Positions 10,851-22,275 are shown, numbered from the stretch's first letter. The stretch: DNA of 64,000 nucleotides from Azolla caroliniana (GCA_043228905.1 JBHGNT010000018.1:310001-374000), one strand, 5' to 3'. Notes: generated from the sequence alone by a model not told the origin. Made by a program: numbers and translations.

Positions 10851-11458
10851 TGTGTGTGTGTGTTAGAGAGAGAGAGAGAGAATGCAGTACAAATCCTAGA
10901 AACAACCCATTCTAATAAACCTCTTAAAAAACCATTCCAAATCACATCCTCCTAGTCAAGGAATAGGCATAATCGATGCACAAGATTGTGTGGCAATAAA
11001 AGCAAATCTAAGAGGAAGTAGCATTGGTGGGGAGAAAAATAAATTCATATTTGCAGACGCAAACAAAGAAAATACTAAATAAAAGTATTAGAACTCCAAA
11101 TCTACAAAAAGTTAATACCACTCAAGAAGCTCTATAAAGCATCTCTCCTTTCCTCCCCAAAGATCCTCAAGATTTGACATCACAAATCTACTTTAAAATA
11201 CCTTAAAACATTCTGCATTTCTTCAAGTAAATGGTACGTCCCTCCAAACCTTTGTACTAACAAAGGTAAAACCTTTGAAATTCCCAAAAAAACATAAGTC
11301 CTTCATAACCATTCATCATTTTGAACCTCATGTATAGATATGAAAAAAGTAACGGATTCTTCAACGACGCTCTGATGAAACAGAGTTAGAGGTTAGCTAG
11401 CATCGTTGATAGTATTATTATTCCATTACCAAAACAAATTGCACTCAAGGCAATGTTT

Positions 11459-11690
11459 AACTTAGCTGTCCACTCGATAGCTAATAGGACCTATGATGAT
11501 CATTAAAGTGGTCTTCTTTCACCTTCAAAATCAGATTGCATGTCCCGAGCATCATTAACACCATTCGCTGTCTGCGACATACTGCCACCAGGGCCATTGT
11601 TCCAACTTAACTGTCCACTTGATCTTTAATAAGAACTCCGATGGCCAATAAAAGAATCATCTTTCAACTTGATTATCATTGCATACTATT
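11459..11690. repeat. Diverged direct repeat, two copies
   Basis: Copy one begins cttagctgtccactcgat at about 11459 and copy two cttaactgtccacttgat at about 11607. Each is followed by a similar stretch ending ttgcat. Between them the minus strand could encode GPGGSMSQTANGVNDARD, which has a protein-like composition but is bounded by stops. Confidence 0.6.
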
Positions 11691-11939
11691 TTTCTTTGCC
11701 ATGTGAAGAGTATTACATTACAGAATAGAAGTTGGCAAATTTAACGCCGCCACCAAACTTAAGATGCCCCAATTTGACCAAATCTTCCCACTCCAAAGCC
11801 AGCACAATGATAGAGAATATTACAAAACAAAAGAGAAATCTGTGTAACCAAACCCTCCAACTTACTAGTATTGATTTGTACACCATGCCAAATAAAGGAC
11901 AACCTGCTAAGATCCACACACCACACCAAGCATATATGT

Positions 11940-12160
11940 ACAAAAGCAAGAAAGTCTACATTATCTCCAACACTCCAAAGTTTATCCCAAGTCTCAAGAA
12001 CTTCATAACAAGTAGTATTGACCACGTGGCTAGGATTGCTACCACCATATATACACCTAAGACCACCCCTCTATTATATGTATAAAACTAAGAAATCCTA
12101 CATTTTCATCATCATCTCCAACACTGAGAGTCCATCCAAGAATTGCATTATAAGTAATAA
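11940..12160. repeat. Diverged direct repeat, two copies
   Basis: tatgtacaaaagcaagaaag with tctccaacact (about 11934-11975) recurs as tatgtataaaactaagaaat with tctccaacactga (about 12078-12128), a period of roughly 145 bp. Confidence 0.55.
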
Positions 12161-12627
12161 TGCATACTTGAAATGGTATTCTCTATATAGCCTGCACCAA
12201 AGCAATAGGTTGGCTAATATCTCTCACTGACAACATAAACCATAATGGTATATAAACCCTTTCTAAAACTCCCCACCCCACTATACAATTTCATTAATAA
12301 GCTGTACATCATCTCATGTTCTTCTTAAGCTAATTATGTATGGACCTAACTCCAATCACATGGACCGCCTTATTTCGAGGGCATTAAGTGTACTGAAGGC
12401 GCCCTTGCACAGATATGGTTTTTTTATCTGTCCAAAGCGCTCAATACTACCCTGCAATCCATATGTCCATGGAGAACTAATATTAGCCAATGTTGTGACA
12501 ATTAAGGATGCTAAATTTTACAAAATTTCACAGGCATATTTTACAACCATAGCTGTAATCTCACTATTTTTCACATGCATCAGATAAGGTTACATAGAAT
12601 ATTTCACCACTTCACATGCACCAAAGG

Positions 12628-12707
12628 ATATGATCAAGGCTTGAATACATGCATAGTTCATTCCACCTGCAAACCCTCATTTTCTGTTGATCAAGCCTTG
12701 ATCATAT
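12628..12707. repeat. Perfect 17-bp inverted repeat
   Basis: ATATGATCAAGGCTTGA at 12628-12644 and its exact reverse complement at 12691-12707, spacer 46 bp. A third, imperfect copy (GATGATCAAGCCTTTGAA) lies at about 12757. Confidence 0.9.
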
Positions 12708-12836
12708 TACCTGGTGCAAACCCTCCATTTCCGCAAATTTCACATGCATTAGATGAGATGATCAAGCCTTTGAATAGTGCAAACCTCCTCACCAAAATAG
12801 GAGAAACAAACTAGAAGTAAGATTGAATGCAAAACA

Positions 12837-14973
12837 TTACCAATCATATACAGAAGGAGGGTTTGGAGTTTGTTTGTCAAATTTCTCAGGAATTGGTTTC
12901 TTCATCGTTCTGACACTCCCAGAATGAAAAACGCTGCTCCAACCAATCTCTCTTTCGGGAACTGCATGTGTAACATTAAGATGAAGGAGAAATTAAGAAC
13001 TAGGCACTATCACATATGAATTCTTTAAAAACTTCAGACAGCCATCAATCAGGACAGTAACAAGCAAATTCTTTAAAGGTTTCAACCAATTATAAATCTG
13101 GCCACAAACAAATAAATTGTTAGGCTTCTAGCAGTTATAAATCTGGCTACTGACGAATCAATTTTTAAGGCTTTACATCAAATACTAATCTGATAGCTGA
13201 TAGATGAATTCTTTAAAGTTTGGTGGAAGTTATAAATCTGACTGATAAGATCTAACAGATAACATCTTTAAATTCATCTAAAGAGTTACAAATCTGCCCA
13301 TTCACAAACAAACTTTAAAGCTTTCTAACATTAACAAATGAAATGATATCATCACAAATGAATTTCTTAAAGCTTTACTCATCAAGGTTTCAAGTATTTA
13401 TTACCATCATGTGACCCTAGAGCTGGAGAACAAGGAACAGACGCAGCTTTCCGCTGAACTCTTTCCCGATCGAAGTCTGTAAGATATATACAATTTCAGA
13501 TTCCAGAAGATATGACGAAAACATATAGGCTCTGATGAGGACAAGAAAAATCTGAACGTCTAGGCTAGCATAGTACCCAAATTTGAGTGGAACCTCCCAA
13601 GGTATAAGATGCAGACCAAACATATAGACCTGTGAATATTTAAGAACAGCAATTTGCCTTACCTTCTAAGCTAGAATATGGATCATGCAGATGCTATAAT
13701 ATGGTGGACATAGTTAAAGACAACGAAAACATAAAGGTTTAGGGTTGGATATTGATAGGATACCTAAGAATAAGAATAGACCGTACTTCTAGGCTATGAT
13801 AGCATGATGCAGCCAAGGACAAAACAAATCAGGTCTACAACATAGTCAAGAACAAGAAAGATTTAGACTTCTCCATTAGTATATAGACAATACAGTTAAG
13901 AATGAGAAATATTTGGACAGCTATAATTGTATATGCTGATCCAAATTTCTACAGGATGATATGCCCAAGAACAAGAAACATCTGTACTAGCATGAAAGTA
14001 TCTAAATGTCTAAGCTGGTAAAAGCTTACAAACAAGAAAGATCTAACCTAATTTCTTCAGCCCTGAGCTTCTAAATTAGTTATGGCCCAAGATCAAGATC
14101 TAGTAAAGAATACCAAAGGTCTGAACTTTTAAATGAGAGCATGCTCAGGAACAAGAAAACGAGCTGGGACATCAGAGCTACTCAGCTAAGGTATACTTGA
14201 GAACACAAAAACAAACTTGAACTTCAAACAGTGAGGGTATGATGAGGAAAAAGAAATGAATCTGAGCTTCTACACTAGAATATCCACCCTAATTGATAAA
14301 GATCTATAACACCGAAACTGTGATAAAAGAGTTCAAAACCAGAAAAGGGATCAGTAACATACTGCTGAAAGGAGATGCGGCAAAAGAGGAGCTAGGGGTG
14401 CTTGGAGCTCCTGGAGTTGAAGGAGCGGAGTCGGTATAGTCCATATCCAGAGAATCGATCCTCAAACGAGGAGGCTTCTTCAGTATAGGTATGCTCTGAG
14501 CCACTCTCCTTGCCTCCTCCTGATGGCGAAGGAATTCACTGCTTCTTCTGCGGCTCGCAATAAATTCCTCGTCTAAAGTCTCTTCTAGATCAAGAGAAAC
14601 ATGAAGAAGGCTTAATAGAGAGAGCAGTGTTGAGGAACTAGAACGTAAGAGCAGATCTCGCAGCACAAACAAAAGAAACGCACACGCACGATAAGGAAAG
14701 TGAGTAGTGTAAGGAAATAAGTGAAGCAGAACGGGGCATACAAACATGAGAAACACATTGACAGAGAGAGAGAGAGAGAGAGAAACAACAATTCAAGCGA
14801 GTGAAAATTGACGAAGTAGTGTGGATCGAGCAGGAGAAGGAGAAGGAGAAGGAGAGAGGGAGAAGGAGCATACCGTCGAACTGTAGTTTAGGGTTTCTGC
14901 GCAGGCGACCGAGGCCTTGATCGGGTTGAGGACCAGCAACAACGTCATCCCAGAGCTTGTCAAGCAATCCCAT
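12837..14973 (-). CDS. Dormancy/auxin-associated protein (DRM1/ARP family)
   Basis: Four coding exons (minus): 14973-14874, 14584-14363, 13476-13405 and 12961-12837. All junctions are GT-AG and in phase, giving 172 residues. The N-terminus MGLLDKLWDDVVAGPQPDQG is the family hallmark. The middle has QSIPILKKPPRL and a Ser/Pro/Thr-rich stretch (STPGAPSTPSSS). The end reads IGWSSVFHSGS and PNPPSVYDW, the conserved C-terminal box. Relatives normally continue with a LYSGE-type tail encoded after an intron. Here TGG is followed at once by TAA, and the same bases form a possible donor (TG|GTAA), so the protein either stops at W172 or gains a short unseen exon. Family members are small, mostly disordered proteins whose mRNA accumulates in dormant or carbon-starved tissue and falls with auxin; the biochemical role is unknown. 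Introns 2 and 3 are made of tandem repeats. Confidence 0.9.
13015..13385. repeat. Degenerate tandem repeat filling DRM1 intron 3
   Basis: About seven units of 50-60 bp sharing the boxes ttctttaaa(g)cttt, then agttataaatctg, then g(c)ca/ctgacaaa. Clear examples start near 13022, 13068, 13120, 13165, 13210, 13265 and 13310. They occupy nearly the whole intron (12962-13404). Confidence 0.8.
13520..14290. repeat. Degenerate tandem repeat filling DRM1 intron 2
   Basis: Roughly a dozen units of 50-70 bp built on caagaacaagaaagatctga followed by acttctaaactag and tatgatg. Good examples are near 13535, 13645, 13765, 13850, 13900, 13970, 14030, 14090, 14150, 14200 and 14250. The unit differs from that of intron 3. 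Confidence 0.8.
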
Positions 14974-15145
14974 GGTACCGGATCTGTGTCTGTGTGTGTT
15001 GTGCGTGGGAAGGAGAAACAGATTGATTGAGACACAGAGAGAGAGAGAGAGAGAGAGTATAGGATGAGACAGACAGAAGAAGAAGAAGAAGAAGAAGATA
15101 AGCACTCTGACACAGAGAGAGAGAAAGAGAGAGAGAGATTAAGAT
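14974..15145 (-). promoter_or_regulatory. DRM1-like 5' leader, microsatellite-rich
   Basis: Immediately upstream of the start codon lie a CT-rich (in sense) run, a (TTC)n run and a second CT run. This is a typical plant pyrimidine-rich leader/core promoter zone. No clear TATA box was assigned. Confidence 0.45.
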
Positions 15146-15238
15146 TAGATAGATGGACAGACAGTATGAGTGTGTTGCTCTCTTCTTACATAAGAAAGAG
15201 TGAATTTGATATGTACATACATACATGGCATGACATGG

Positions 15239-15702
15239 CATGGGGTAAGTCAATATTATAACTTAGTCAAGTGAATCATTCTTTGTAAGTAAGTATGGCC
15301 GCATTCATCGAATGTCCGGCACGCACACACCGTTCGCGTAACACTGCACCACCCGCCTGCCCGATCTGCCCTACATAGAATTCGCGGACTCTTGAACAAT
15401 ATTGTTGCCCATATGTGTGGCATCACTTTATGGGTTCCATACCATGTCATTTTGTTGTTGGTTTCGAACGTAAAGGGCCCCGCAAATGTAAGCTTTCCTT
15501 CCATCCACTACGAGTCCTCACATATCTCTCCAACCCCTCTTCAAGGGTTGAGGTATGGCTAAGCTACAAACATATGGCTTGAATCTACTACTGATTAGAC
15601 GACCCCCTCCATCCACTACTACTAAAGTATTATCGTCCTTGAGCTATGTACCATACCAACGTATGATTCACTCACTAAGTTATAATATTGACCTACCCCA
15701 TG
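15239..15702. mobile_element. Fold-back MITE upstream of the DRM1-like gene
   Basis: The left arm catggggtaagtcaatatta (from 15239) continues through taacttagt and gtgaatcat to about 15290. It is mirrored by the right arm, which ends ...gacctaccccatg at 15702. The arms are about 50 bp and differ at only a few positions. The 360-bp interior has no coding sequence. CATG lies at both outer edges and could be a 4-bp target duplication or part of the arms. The family is not identified. Confidence 0.75.
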
Positions 15703-17576
15703 AACGTTGGCATGTGAACCTACTAGGTTCAAACTAGGAGATGAAAATGAGTGGAGCCTACTAGGTTCAAAGTAGGAGATGAACAACATAGACAAAATTC
15801 AAGGAGAATAATTTGCCCAAGGAGATATGGAAGATTAAAATAACATCACAATACAATTAAGATTTCAGTTTTTCTTAAGAGGTACTACACTTATAATATG
15901 GTGTCTTGGGTTCAAATGCAATTTTTTCACATATCCTTATTACACCATAGACGACTTCTTCCTAAATTACATGACTTCCTTTGTCCTCTGCTTTTGCCTA
16001 GCCCAACGATAAATCACGCATCTTTGACATAACATGCATGACTTTTTCCTAACCTACTCACCACATCAGTGATTTGACATCATGGTCTCCAAACAATTGA
16101 CATAGACATCTCAATTCTCGCTTGATTGCCAGTCTCCCGTGCAAGTAACTCATCCTTAACAAGGTCTCTTTAGATAACGTTCCATCTGTCACCCATAACC
16201 TCATGCCTTGGTGATGAACTCTTTTAAATACTATCTTATTATTATGCCCCCCCCCCCCCTTTTTCTAGCAGCATGAAGCCACATCACAATGTTGTGTGCA
16301 TATTGCCTTTGTATTAGGACCCACAAACCTCGGGTTCTATTCTAGTTAAATATTGATACTTCATAGTTATCCCACTTTTGAAGCATATGTAACTTGGCTT
16401 TCCGTCCACATCACGCTTCTATCAAGCCTTATCCACAAGCCTTCCACTTTTGAATTCGCCCTACTTCTTGGACATCATCATCCTTTTTCTTTTGCTTCAT
16501 ACATAAGGTATAATTTTTGAGAAGCAATATAACTTTAATAATCCGTCATTGTAAAGTTTGTGATTTTTGCTTTTTGCTTGGTTTTAGTTATTCTTCTTAG
16601 CATATTGTTTTGTTGATGTCAAGTTATTTTTCAATGGTACCATGTCCAAGAAAATGATGTAAGCTTATTTATTCTCCCAATACTAATAAGATGAGACACA
16701 CAAATAGACAAGTGAAAAGGCATCCATTGCCCCTTTAAGGCCTACATGGGTAACATGCAATGTTATTTAAATAAAATAAATTGCAGCTCTCCTAGTTTTA
16801 AGAACATTGCAACCCATCACAAACATAATTGAAGACCTTAACCCATGAGATTGCTTTGGAAAGATCTGGGCCTGAATTTCAAATTTCCACTTTACCATAT
16901 AATACATGTCACGACATCATCAAGGGACATTGCACAACTTAGCTTAACCATAGTCCACCCATTCGTTTACTTTAGTTCCCATGGTTGCATCAAAGCCCAA
17001 GTGTGCTAAGATAAGACGAAAATGTATGGATACAATAACCCATCTCTTAGGATGTTATTGTATTGTCAAGTGTCCATACAATCATGATATGACTTCCCAT
17101 TTTTGTACTAACCCCCCTTCTAGAGTAGCGATAAAATTACATGAAGCATCTTAGTACTCAAGAAAAGATAATATACGCAACAAATCATGAAATGGGAAGA
17201 AGATCATCAAGCAAGCAGAGTTAGGGAAAGTCATTATGTGTTGAAAAAGCTTTATGTAGTAATTGTGACATCACATTTGATGTGTTTGCTAGTATGCTAG
17301 ACATCAGACAACTAACCTCCTAAGTCCCAAACATTTAATGCAACTAGTCATCATCCAATGCTCTAGTCGTATGCCTAGGTTTCACAAATGGGAGGTACAC
17401 ATTGACACCTAACCACGCGTACATGTATGATTGTCATTTTCAAACTAACCAAATTATTATTCTTTGGAAAGATCGTCCAAACTTGAGACCTTGAATCAAA
17501 CAATCATAGGCATTAGTTGGAACCTCTATAGAATTTGTCTAACATGAAGAGCCTCATTAGCAAAGTTTAATCCAAC
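15703..17576. other. Intergenic, no gene recognised
   Basis: AT-rich sequence with one homopolymer (C)12 at about 16247-16258. No open frame has family features. Confidence 0.5.
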
Positions 17577-17814
17577 AAGTACTCCAATTCCCTGTGTTGG
17601 TTGTTCTCCATTGTAAGTTGGGATGTATATAGATCCATCTCCTTAGCCTCTTTAGGCAAAGATTTATGGTTGCCCTTTGAATTTTACAAGAGGGCTTTAG
17701 GAAGTATCTTGGATTTCTTTCCACATACTTTGTATGTTGTAGCAAACTTGGTTTTCTTATCTAATGGAAGGATATTCTTTTTTGGAAAAAAAAAAGTACT
17801 CCAACTCCCTGTGT
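17577..17814 (+). mobile_element. Short retroinsertion with poly(A) and 21-bp target duplication
   Basis: A 21-bp direct repeat (aagtactccaa, then tccctgtgt; one mismatch) lies at 17577-17597 and 17794-17814. Between them is a 196-bp insert ending in a poly(A) run. This is the signature of target-primed retrotransposition by LINE machinery. The insert is too short to name. Its last 60 bp (tgtatgttgtag, then ctaatggaaggatatt and poly(A)) match the tail of the element at 18184-18679, so it is probably a 5'-truncated LINE. Confidence 0.85.
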
Positions 17815-18172
17815 AGTTTTATATGAAGATGACAACAAAACTATGCAAGTAAGATTCAAGTTTCGTAAACATAGCTATATAACATTAGTAAGACCGAATA
17901 ACATGAATAAAAAACTCATAATGGTCAAATCATGTAGGAAATGCAAACTCAAAATGTTACAAGCATGACCATATAATATCCCGTGGTGAGAATTTACTGT
18001 AGTATTCTATACACGTGTCGGCACCCTTCTTTCTCTCTCTCCTCTCTATCTAGATCTATCGTTTATCCTTATCATTTGCTTACATTAGTACATATCTCTA
18101 ATACATAATGACTAAAAATAAGTGTTTGGCATTGTTATTACGTCTAATGCATGATAGATAATCGGCATGCAT

Positions 18173-18690
18173 ATGGAACATTAACCAACTAATTGTTTGT
18201 GGGGCAAGTAGTAGACGAAAAAGAACCAATGAATTACAGTCACAAATGTGAAATGTGGATCTCTGGAAAAAGCAAACAACGTAGTTGATTGCCTTCAAAC
18301 CCGAGATGTATAGGCATGGAATACAATGTTATCTACCCTGAAAGCTTGTGGTAGCATTTGGTTTTTTGGATAAAGATTATGTTGAACAAGAACATGTTGA
18401 AGAAGTATTGAAATAGTTCAAAACTATGACCTCAAAGGGCTTGTTTCCGAATAGAGCTACTTTTGTCGTTGTCTATGGATATGGATACCTTGCAATGTGT
18501 CTATGGAATAGCTTGTAATTAGTAGACTGTTTTCTCTACTTTGGAGTACATAACTTTGTTTCCTGAGCCATTGTCGTACACAAGATAGGTTTGGGGAAAA
18601 AATACTTTGTGTGTTGTAGTCGTTATGACCTTTTTATATAACTAATGGAAGGATATTTTGTTTTGAAAAAAAAACACCAATGGAACATTA
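18173..18690 (+). pseudogene. PPR gene fragment with retroposon-like tail
   Basis: About 18248-18330 encodes KCGSLEKANNVVDCLQTRDV, a stop, then AWNTM, matching the KCG..A..VFD..P.RDVVSWN core of plant P-L-S PPR motifs. In other frames, LKACGSI (about 18340) and MTSKGLFPNRATFV (about 18425-18470) are the next motif. Stops and frameshifts make it dead. It is followed by the same tail as the insertion at 17577-17814 and by poly(A) at 18666-18674. An 11-bp repeat ATGGAACATTA at 18173-18183 and 18680-18690 could be its target duplication. It may be a PPR transcript piece joined to a LINE 3' end during reverse transcription. Confidence 0.65.
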
Positions 18691-21555
18691 GTATCAATAC
18701 CCCACAAGTTATGTTTTCACCTCCCCTACTTAAGTTATCAAACAATACTAGGTTCATATTCCATATCATAAGAGATGTGGGTAGACCCATTTGTCACTTG
18801 TGCGAACAAAACATAGGTTCCATTATCCATAAATATGAGTGTACTAGTTGGATAACTTGAGTAAAACATGGGCCAAATGCATACAATCACGTAAAACCAA
18901 CAAAAACATCGTAAGTATCCATATGCATGACATGAAAATTGTTGTGCATACATTGTGCTTGAATGATTAAGGGAACACTCTTGAATTGGAGATCCTAAAC
19001 CTTCACACTATCATCTTGCATCATAAAGATCACAAAAGATGAGTGTTTGGAACTGCTTGGAATGTAATTTCTTCAAAAAATCCAAATTGAGGAAATTACA
19101 AGTTGACATGTCAACATTATGGGCATTAACAATGCTGAAAAAATGATAACATGACATTGACTAACCTCTCAACCATCCTTCTCCCACGCTCTTCATTTAT
19201 TCCTAAGTTTCACAACATGGAATATACATTGGCAACTAAGTTCTTGTGCACACGCATGGATCTCATGTTAGGACTACCATGATCCTCACAACTCCAACCA
19301 AGTGTGCTAGCATGTTATAGGCATGCCGTCGCATAACCTTACGAACCAATTTTATAACTAACTTTAATGGGTTAAGGGTAGGATGGTTGGGAAACTAGTT
19401 ATCCTCGGAACCAAGACAAACCCATATGGATCTACGGTATGTAGTGGCCATGGAGCCTTTGATGTTGTGTTATACAACGGGGACTAGCTACCCCCTTCAT
19501 TGTGACATCTTGAGATGTTACCAAGACTCTTGTTGGTGAGGTGGAGCTCTTTCCTCCATATCCTCTCTATTTCACCAACCAAGATATAACATAAGGTGAT
19601 ATTCATAATTCAGTGGTATGGGACATCAATGCTATTTCATGTTTGTCTCGAGTTCTTTGCTTGAGGGCGATGAGTGTGGTTAAGCATCCTTAATTCATTA
19701 TTCTCTTTAATCTCTTTCTTTGTCTCATCGTTGTTTTGATCCATAATATAACACATCCATTGGATTGTAATTGAGTATAAAAGCTTGATTTCAATGTTAT
19801 TGAATGAATATGTTATAATATATTTATAGATTCAAGAAGTAAACATATGAAATTTCTAAAAAATGAATATAGTGGATTCAAGTCTTTAGCAATGCGGTTG
19901 GTGTCACACACATTACAAAACTCATATCCATTTTTTAGACGATGAAATCATGGTCATACACACATCATGATGCACTTAAAAAATAGGTTGTTTTACTGAT
20001 TGAAATGGTTGGCATTACCCATTGAAAAGAAATGCCAAGAGTTGGAATTCAAGCTTCTATCATAAAGGCTTGACATGGGTGCAAAACATTTAAATTTTCT
20101 TAATTTAATATATGTTGCAAGTCATACAAATTTATTGTGAACAAGAATCTAACGCACCTATGAGTCATGACCTTTTTTAAAGCTTTGATAATCTCTCGTG
20201 GCTTCTCTTATTCATCCCCAAGGTTCATGAATAATGTGCAAAGCATCATCATGTTGCACAATCTACAAAACCAAACTATCTCACATAGTCAAGTTTGATA
20301 TGGAACCCTCATAGTACTATGACCTCGACAACAAATGAGTGAGGTCACATGCACCAATAAGAGAAAAGAGTATCCAAGTAGTTTCAAGATTTCAAAGTTA
20401 AAGAAATTGTTATTGCAAATCTTCTAGAACCCTTAACAAAGAAAGTTGATCCGTTTCCTATGAAAATTCTCTCTATTCATGAACTTCTAAAACCATTTGC
20501 GAGCAAACTCTTGCACTCATCTTAAAATTTATGATGGTTAGTTGATTCTTTTTTGCTTGATGATGGTTGAAGCTTTGAATGTCAATGAAACTACATGGTT
20601 GGTCTTGTTACTAAGCAAAGAGGTTTTGTGCAATGTGGACGGCATATATTGCAATAGGAACCATGACAATGGATCTTTCCAATTATAGAAGACATTTTTT
20701 CCACAACCACCGTACAATGTGTTGACAAATCTTGTTGAGCATACAAAATGATGCATAGAACTCAAACATAGTCCCTAAAAAGTTTGTTTAAGTTCTAATT
20801 GTATTGTCAAAAGTTGATTGGACTTCAAGTATGTGGACAGGTGGAAGTATAGTTACTCAAAAATAGTCAACTGAAAGATTTTTGTATCCACATAGTCGGG
20901 ATATCAATTTCAAAGCCATGTTTAAGCAATCAATTCATAAACTATAATCGATTCACGTGATTGCTCCAAGCAAAACAAACAATCGAACTAGGTATGCCTT
21001 CAATGCACATGACTTAGAAAATATAATCAATTGAAGCAAATGATGTACGCAAGATAAATGATCAAATAAAAAATGGATCCAATAAATCTATACATCTTTA
21101 TAAAATGAGGCTATTATATAACGAAACAAGAAATTTACAATGCTTACGAGTCTTATGAATTTATATTCTCAAATGTGAGTGTTCAACTTGTGTCCAACTT
21201 GTAGACTTGTGTCTACAACCACAACTATTTCCCAAAGGGAAAACTTACTGCCTTCAGTTCATGTTGGCATAGTAATCTTGATACTTTCTGGCACATATTT
21301 CTGATGTAGCCCATGTGAGAGAGAAAATACCATAGTTTTAAGAACCAGTTTCCCATTTATGTTTCATATATCAGATTACAAAGATGTTTAAAAAATGGAA
21401 GGAAACCATTATGCAAAAGCAAATCAAGACTTGCCTTCATATAGAAATCACTGCAAAAATACAGAAACCAGAAACAAATCCCTCCCAAAAGAATTTGAAG
21501 AAAGGAAAAAAGTAGCTAGAGTAAAAATGCCTGTACACATGCACTCCACATTCCT
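18691..21555. other. Intergenic, no gene recognised
   Basis: No family-like frames were seen on either strand. The part nearest 21555 is presumably the 3' UTR and downstream region of the F-box gene. Confidence 0.5.
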
Positions 21556-22275
21556 TCAACCCGATTCAGTGTCAGAGAGATGCAAAAGAGTGCAATGACC
21601 ATAAAGATGGCCATTAAGACATACAAAATACTCAACCAAACCATATGCTCCCAACCTTCGATGGGCACTCTTAGGTATCATATTTGCATTCAACAAGTTC
21701 CAAACCCTATTGAAGCAATAGGGGCAAACCTCCTTTGATTCGAGCTCAACATGCAAATTGACAAACAATCTTCTTGTAGCTGATGTCAGGAAATCACGGA
21801 AAACCCCCCTGAAAATACCTATATCATCTTCTTCAGGATTCTTACATTGGTGTTCACAAGGATCACTAACATACAAAATGTCTGATCTACACTCAGGCAC
21901 TAGAAAGCTTCGGCCCGATGTCTTAGAGAATCTGGTCGTGCGCACAAAGTGAGGAAAAACAATTCTTGATTGAATATTCTGGAAGCCCGTACAATATATC
22001 ATGAGTCTAGCTAAGGAATCCCATCCTCCTATGATGCCCTTCCCACCTGGATCCACATCCGATACCATCTTGGGACCTCTTGATAAGCAAAATCGCTTCC
22101 AAAGATGTCTTTTAGAGAATTCAGAAAACCATCTGCATACCTGAGCAATTGTTGCAATGAGGAAAGGGTTCCAATTCTGTGATTCAAATACCAATAAAAG
22201 CACTTCTTCTGTTAAATGCCCATGGCTACATTTGCATGATGCCGAGTGAAGACATCTTCTGCGTTTTGTCTGCAT
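21556..22275 (-). CDS. EID1-like F-box protein
   Basis: Single-exon frame of 239 residues starting at the ATG at 22275. The F-box lies at about residues 21-65 (HLTEEVLLLVFESQNWNPF, then VCRWFSEF and HLWKRFCLSRGPKMV). The conserved EID1/EDL block follows: GGWDSLARLMIYCTG, then RFSKTSGRSFL, DILYVSDPCEHQ and DDIGIFRGVFRDF. The C-terminal cysteine-rich part has CPYCFNRVW, PKSAHRRLGAYG, EYFVCLNGHLYGHC. In Arabidopsis EID1 acts in phytochrome A signalling and EDL3 in ABA responses as substrate receptors of SCF ubiquitin ligases in the nucleus; the same biochemical class is inferred here. Length suits the EDL group. Upstream (higher coordinates) is an unusual repeat array that may lie in the 5' UTR or a leader intron. 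Confidence 0.9.
   Translation of the reverse strand: MQTKRRRCLHSASCKCSHGHLTEEVLLLVFESQNWNPFLIATIAQVCRWFSEFSKRHLWKRFCLSRGPKMVSDVDPGGKGIIGGWDSLARLMIYCTGFQNIQSRIVFPHFVRTTRFSKTSGRSFLVPECRSDILYVSDPCEHQCKNPEEDDIGIFRGVFRDFLTSATRRLFVNLHVELESKEVCPYCFNRVWNLLNANMIPKSAHRRLGAYGLVEYFVCLNGHLYGHCTLLHLSDTESG

Larger units (their letters stand above)
10851..12836. other. Intergenic, downstream of the DRM1-like gene
   Basis: No gene is evident. It contains two diverged repeat pairs (see 11459-11690 and 11940-12160) and an inverted repeat (12628-12707). If the DRM1-like gene has a further exon after its VYDW codons it would lie here, but I could not find a convincing LYSGE-type exon. Confidence 0.5.

Noticed and set aside
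11713-12085. Opposing frames of 78-117 codons
   Set aside because: No recognisable domain, and they overlap a diverged non-coding repeat pair; chance frames are likelier.
14638-15253. Overlapping minus-strand frames of about 100-155 codons rich in Leu/Ser/Phe
   Set aside because: Translated leader microsatellites. Only the MGLLDKLWDD exon inside them is real, and it ends at a splice donor at 14873.
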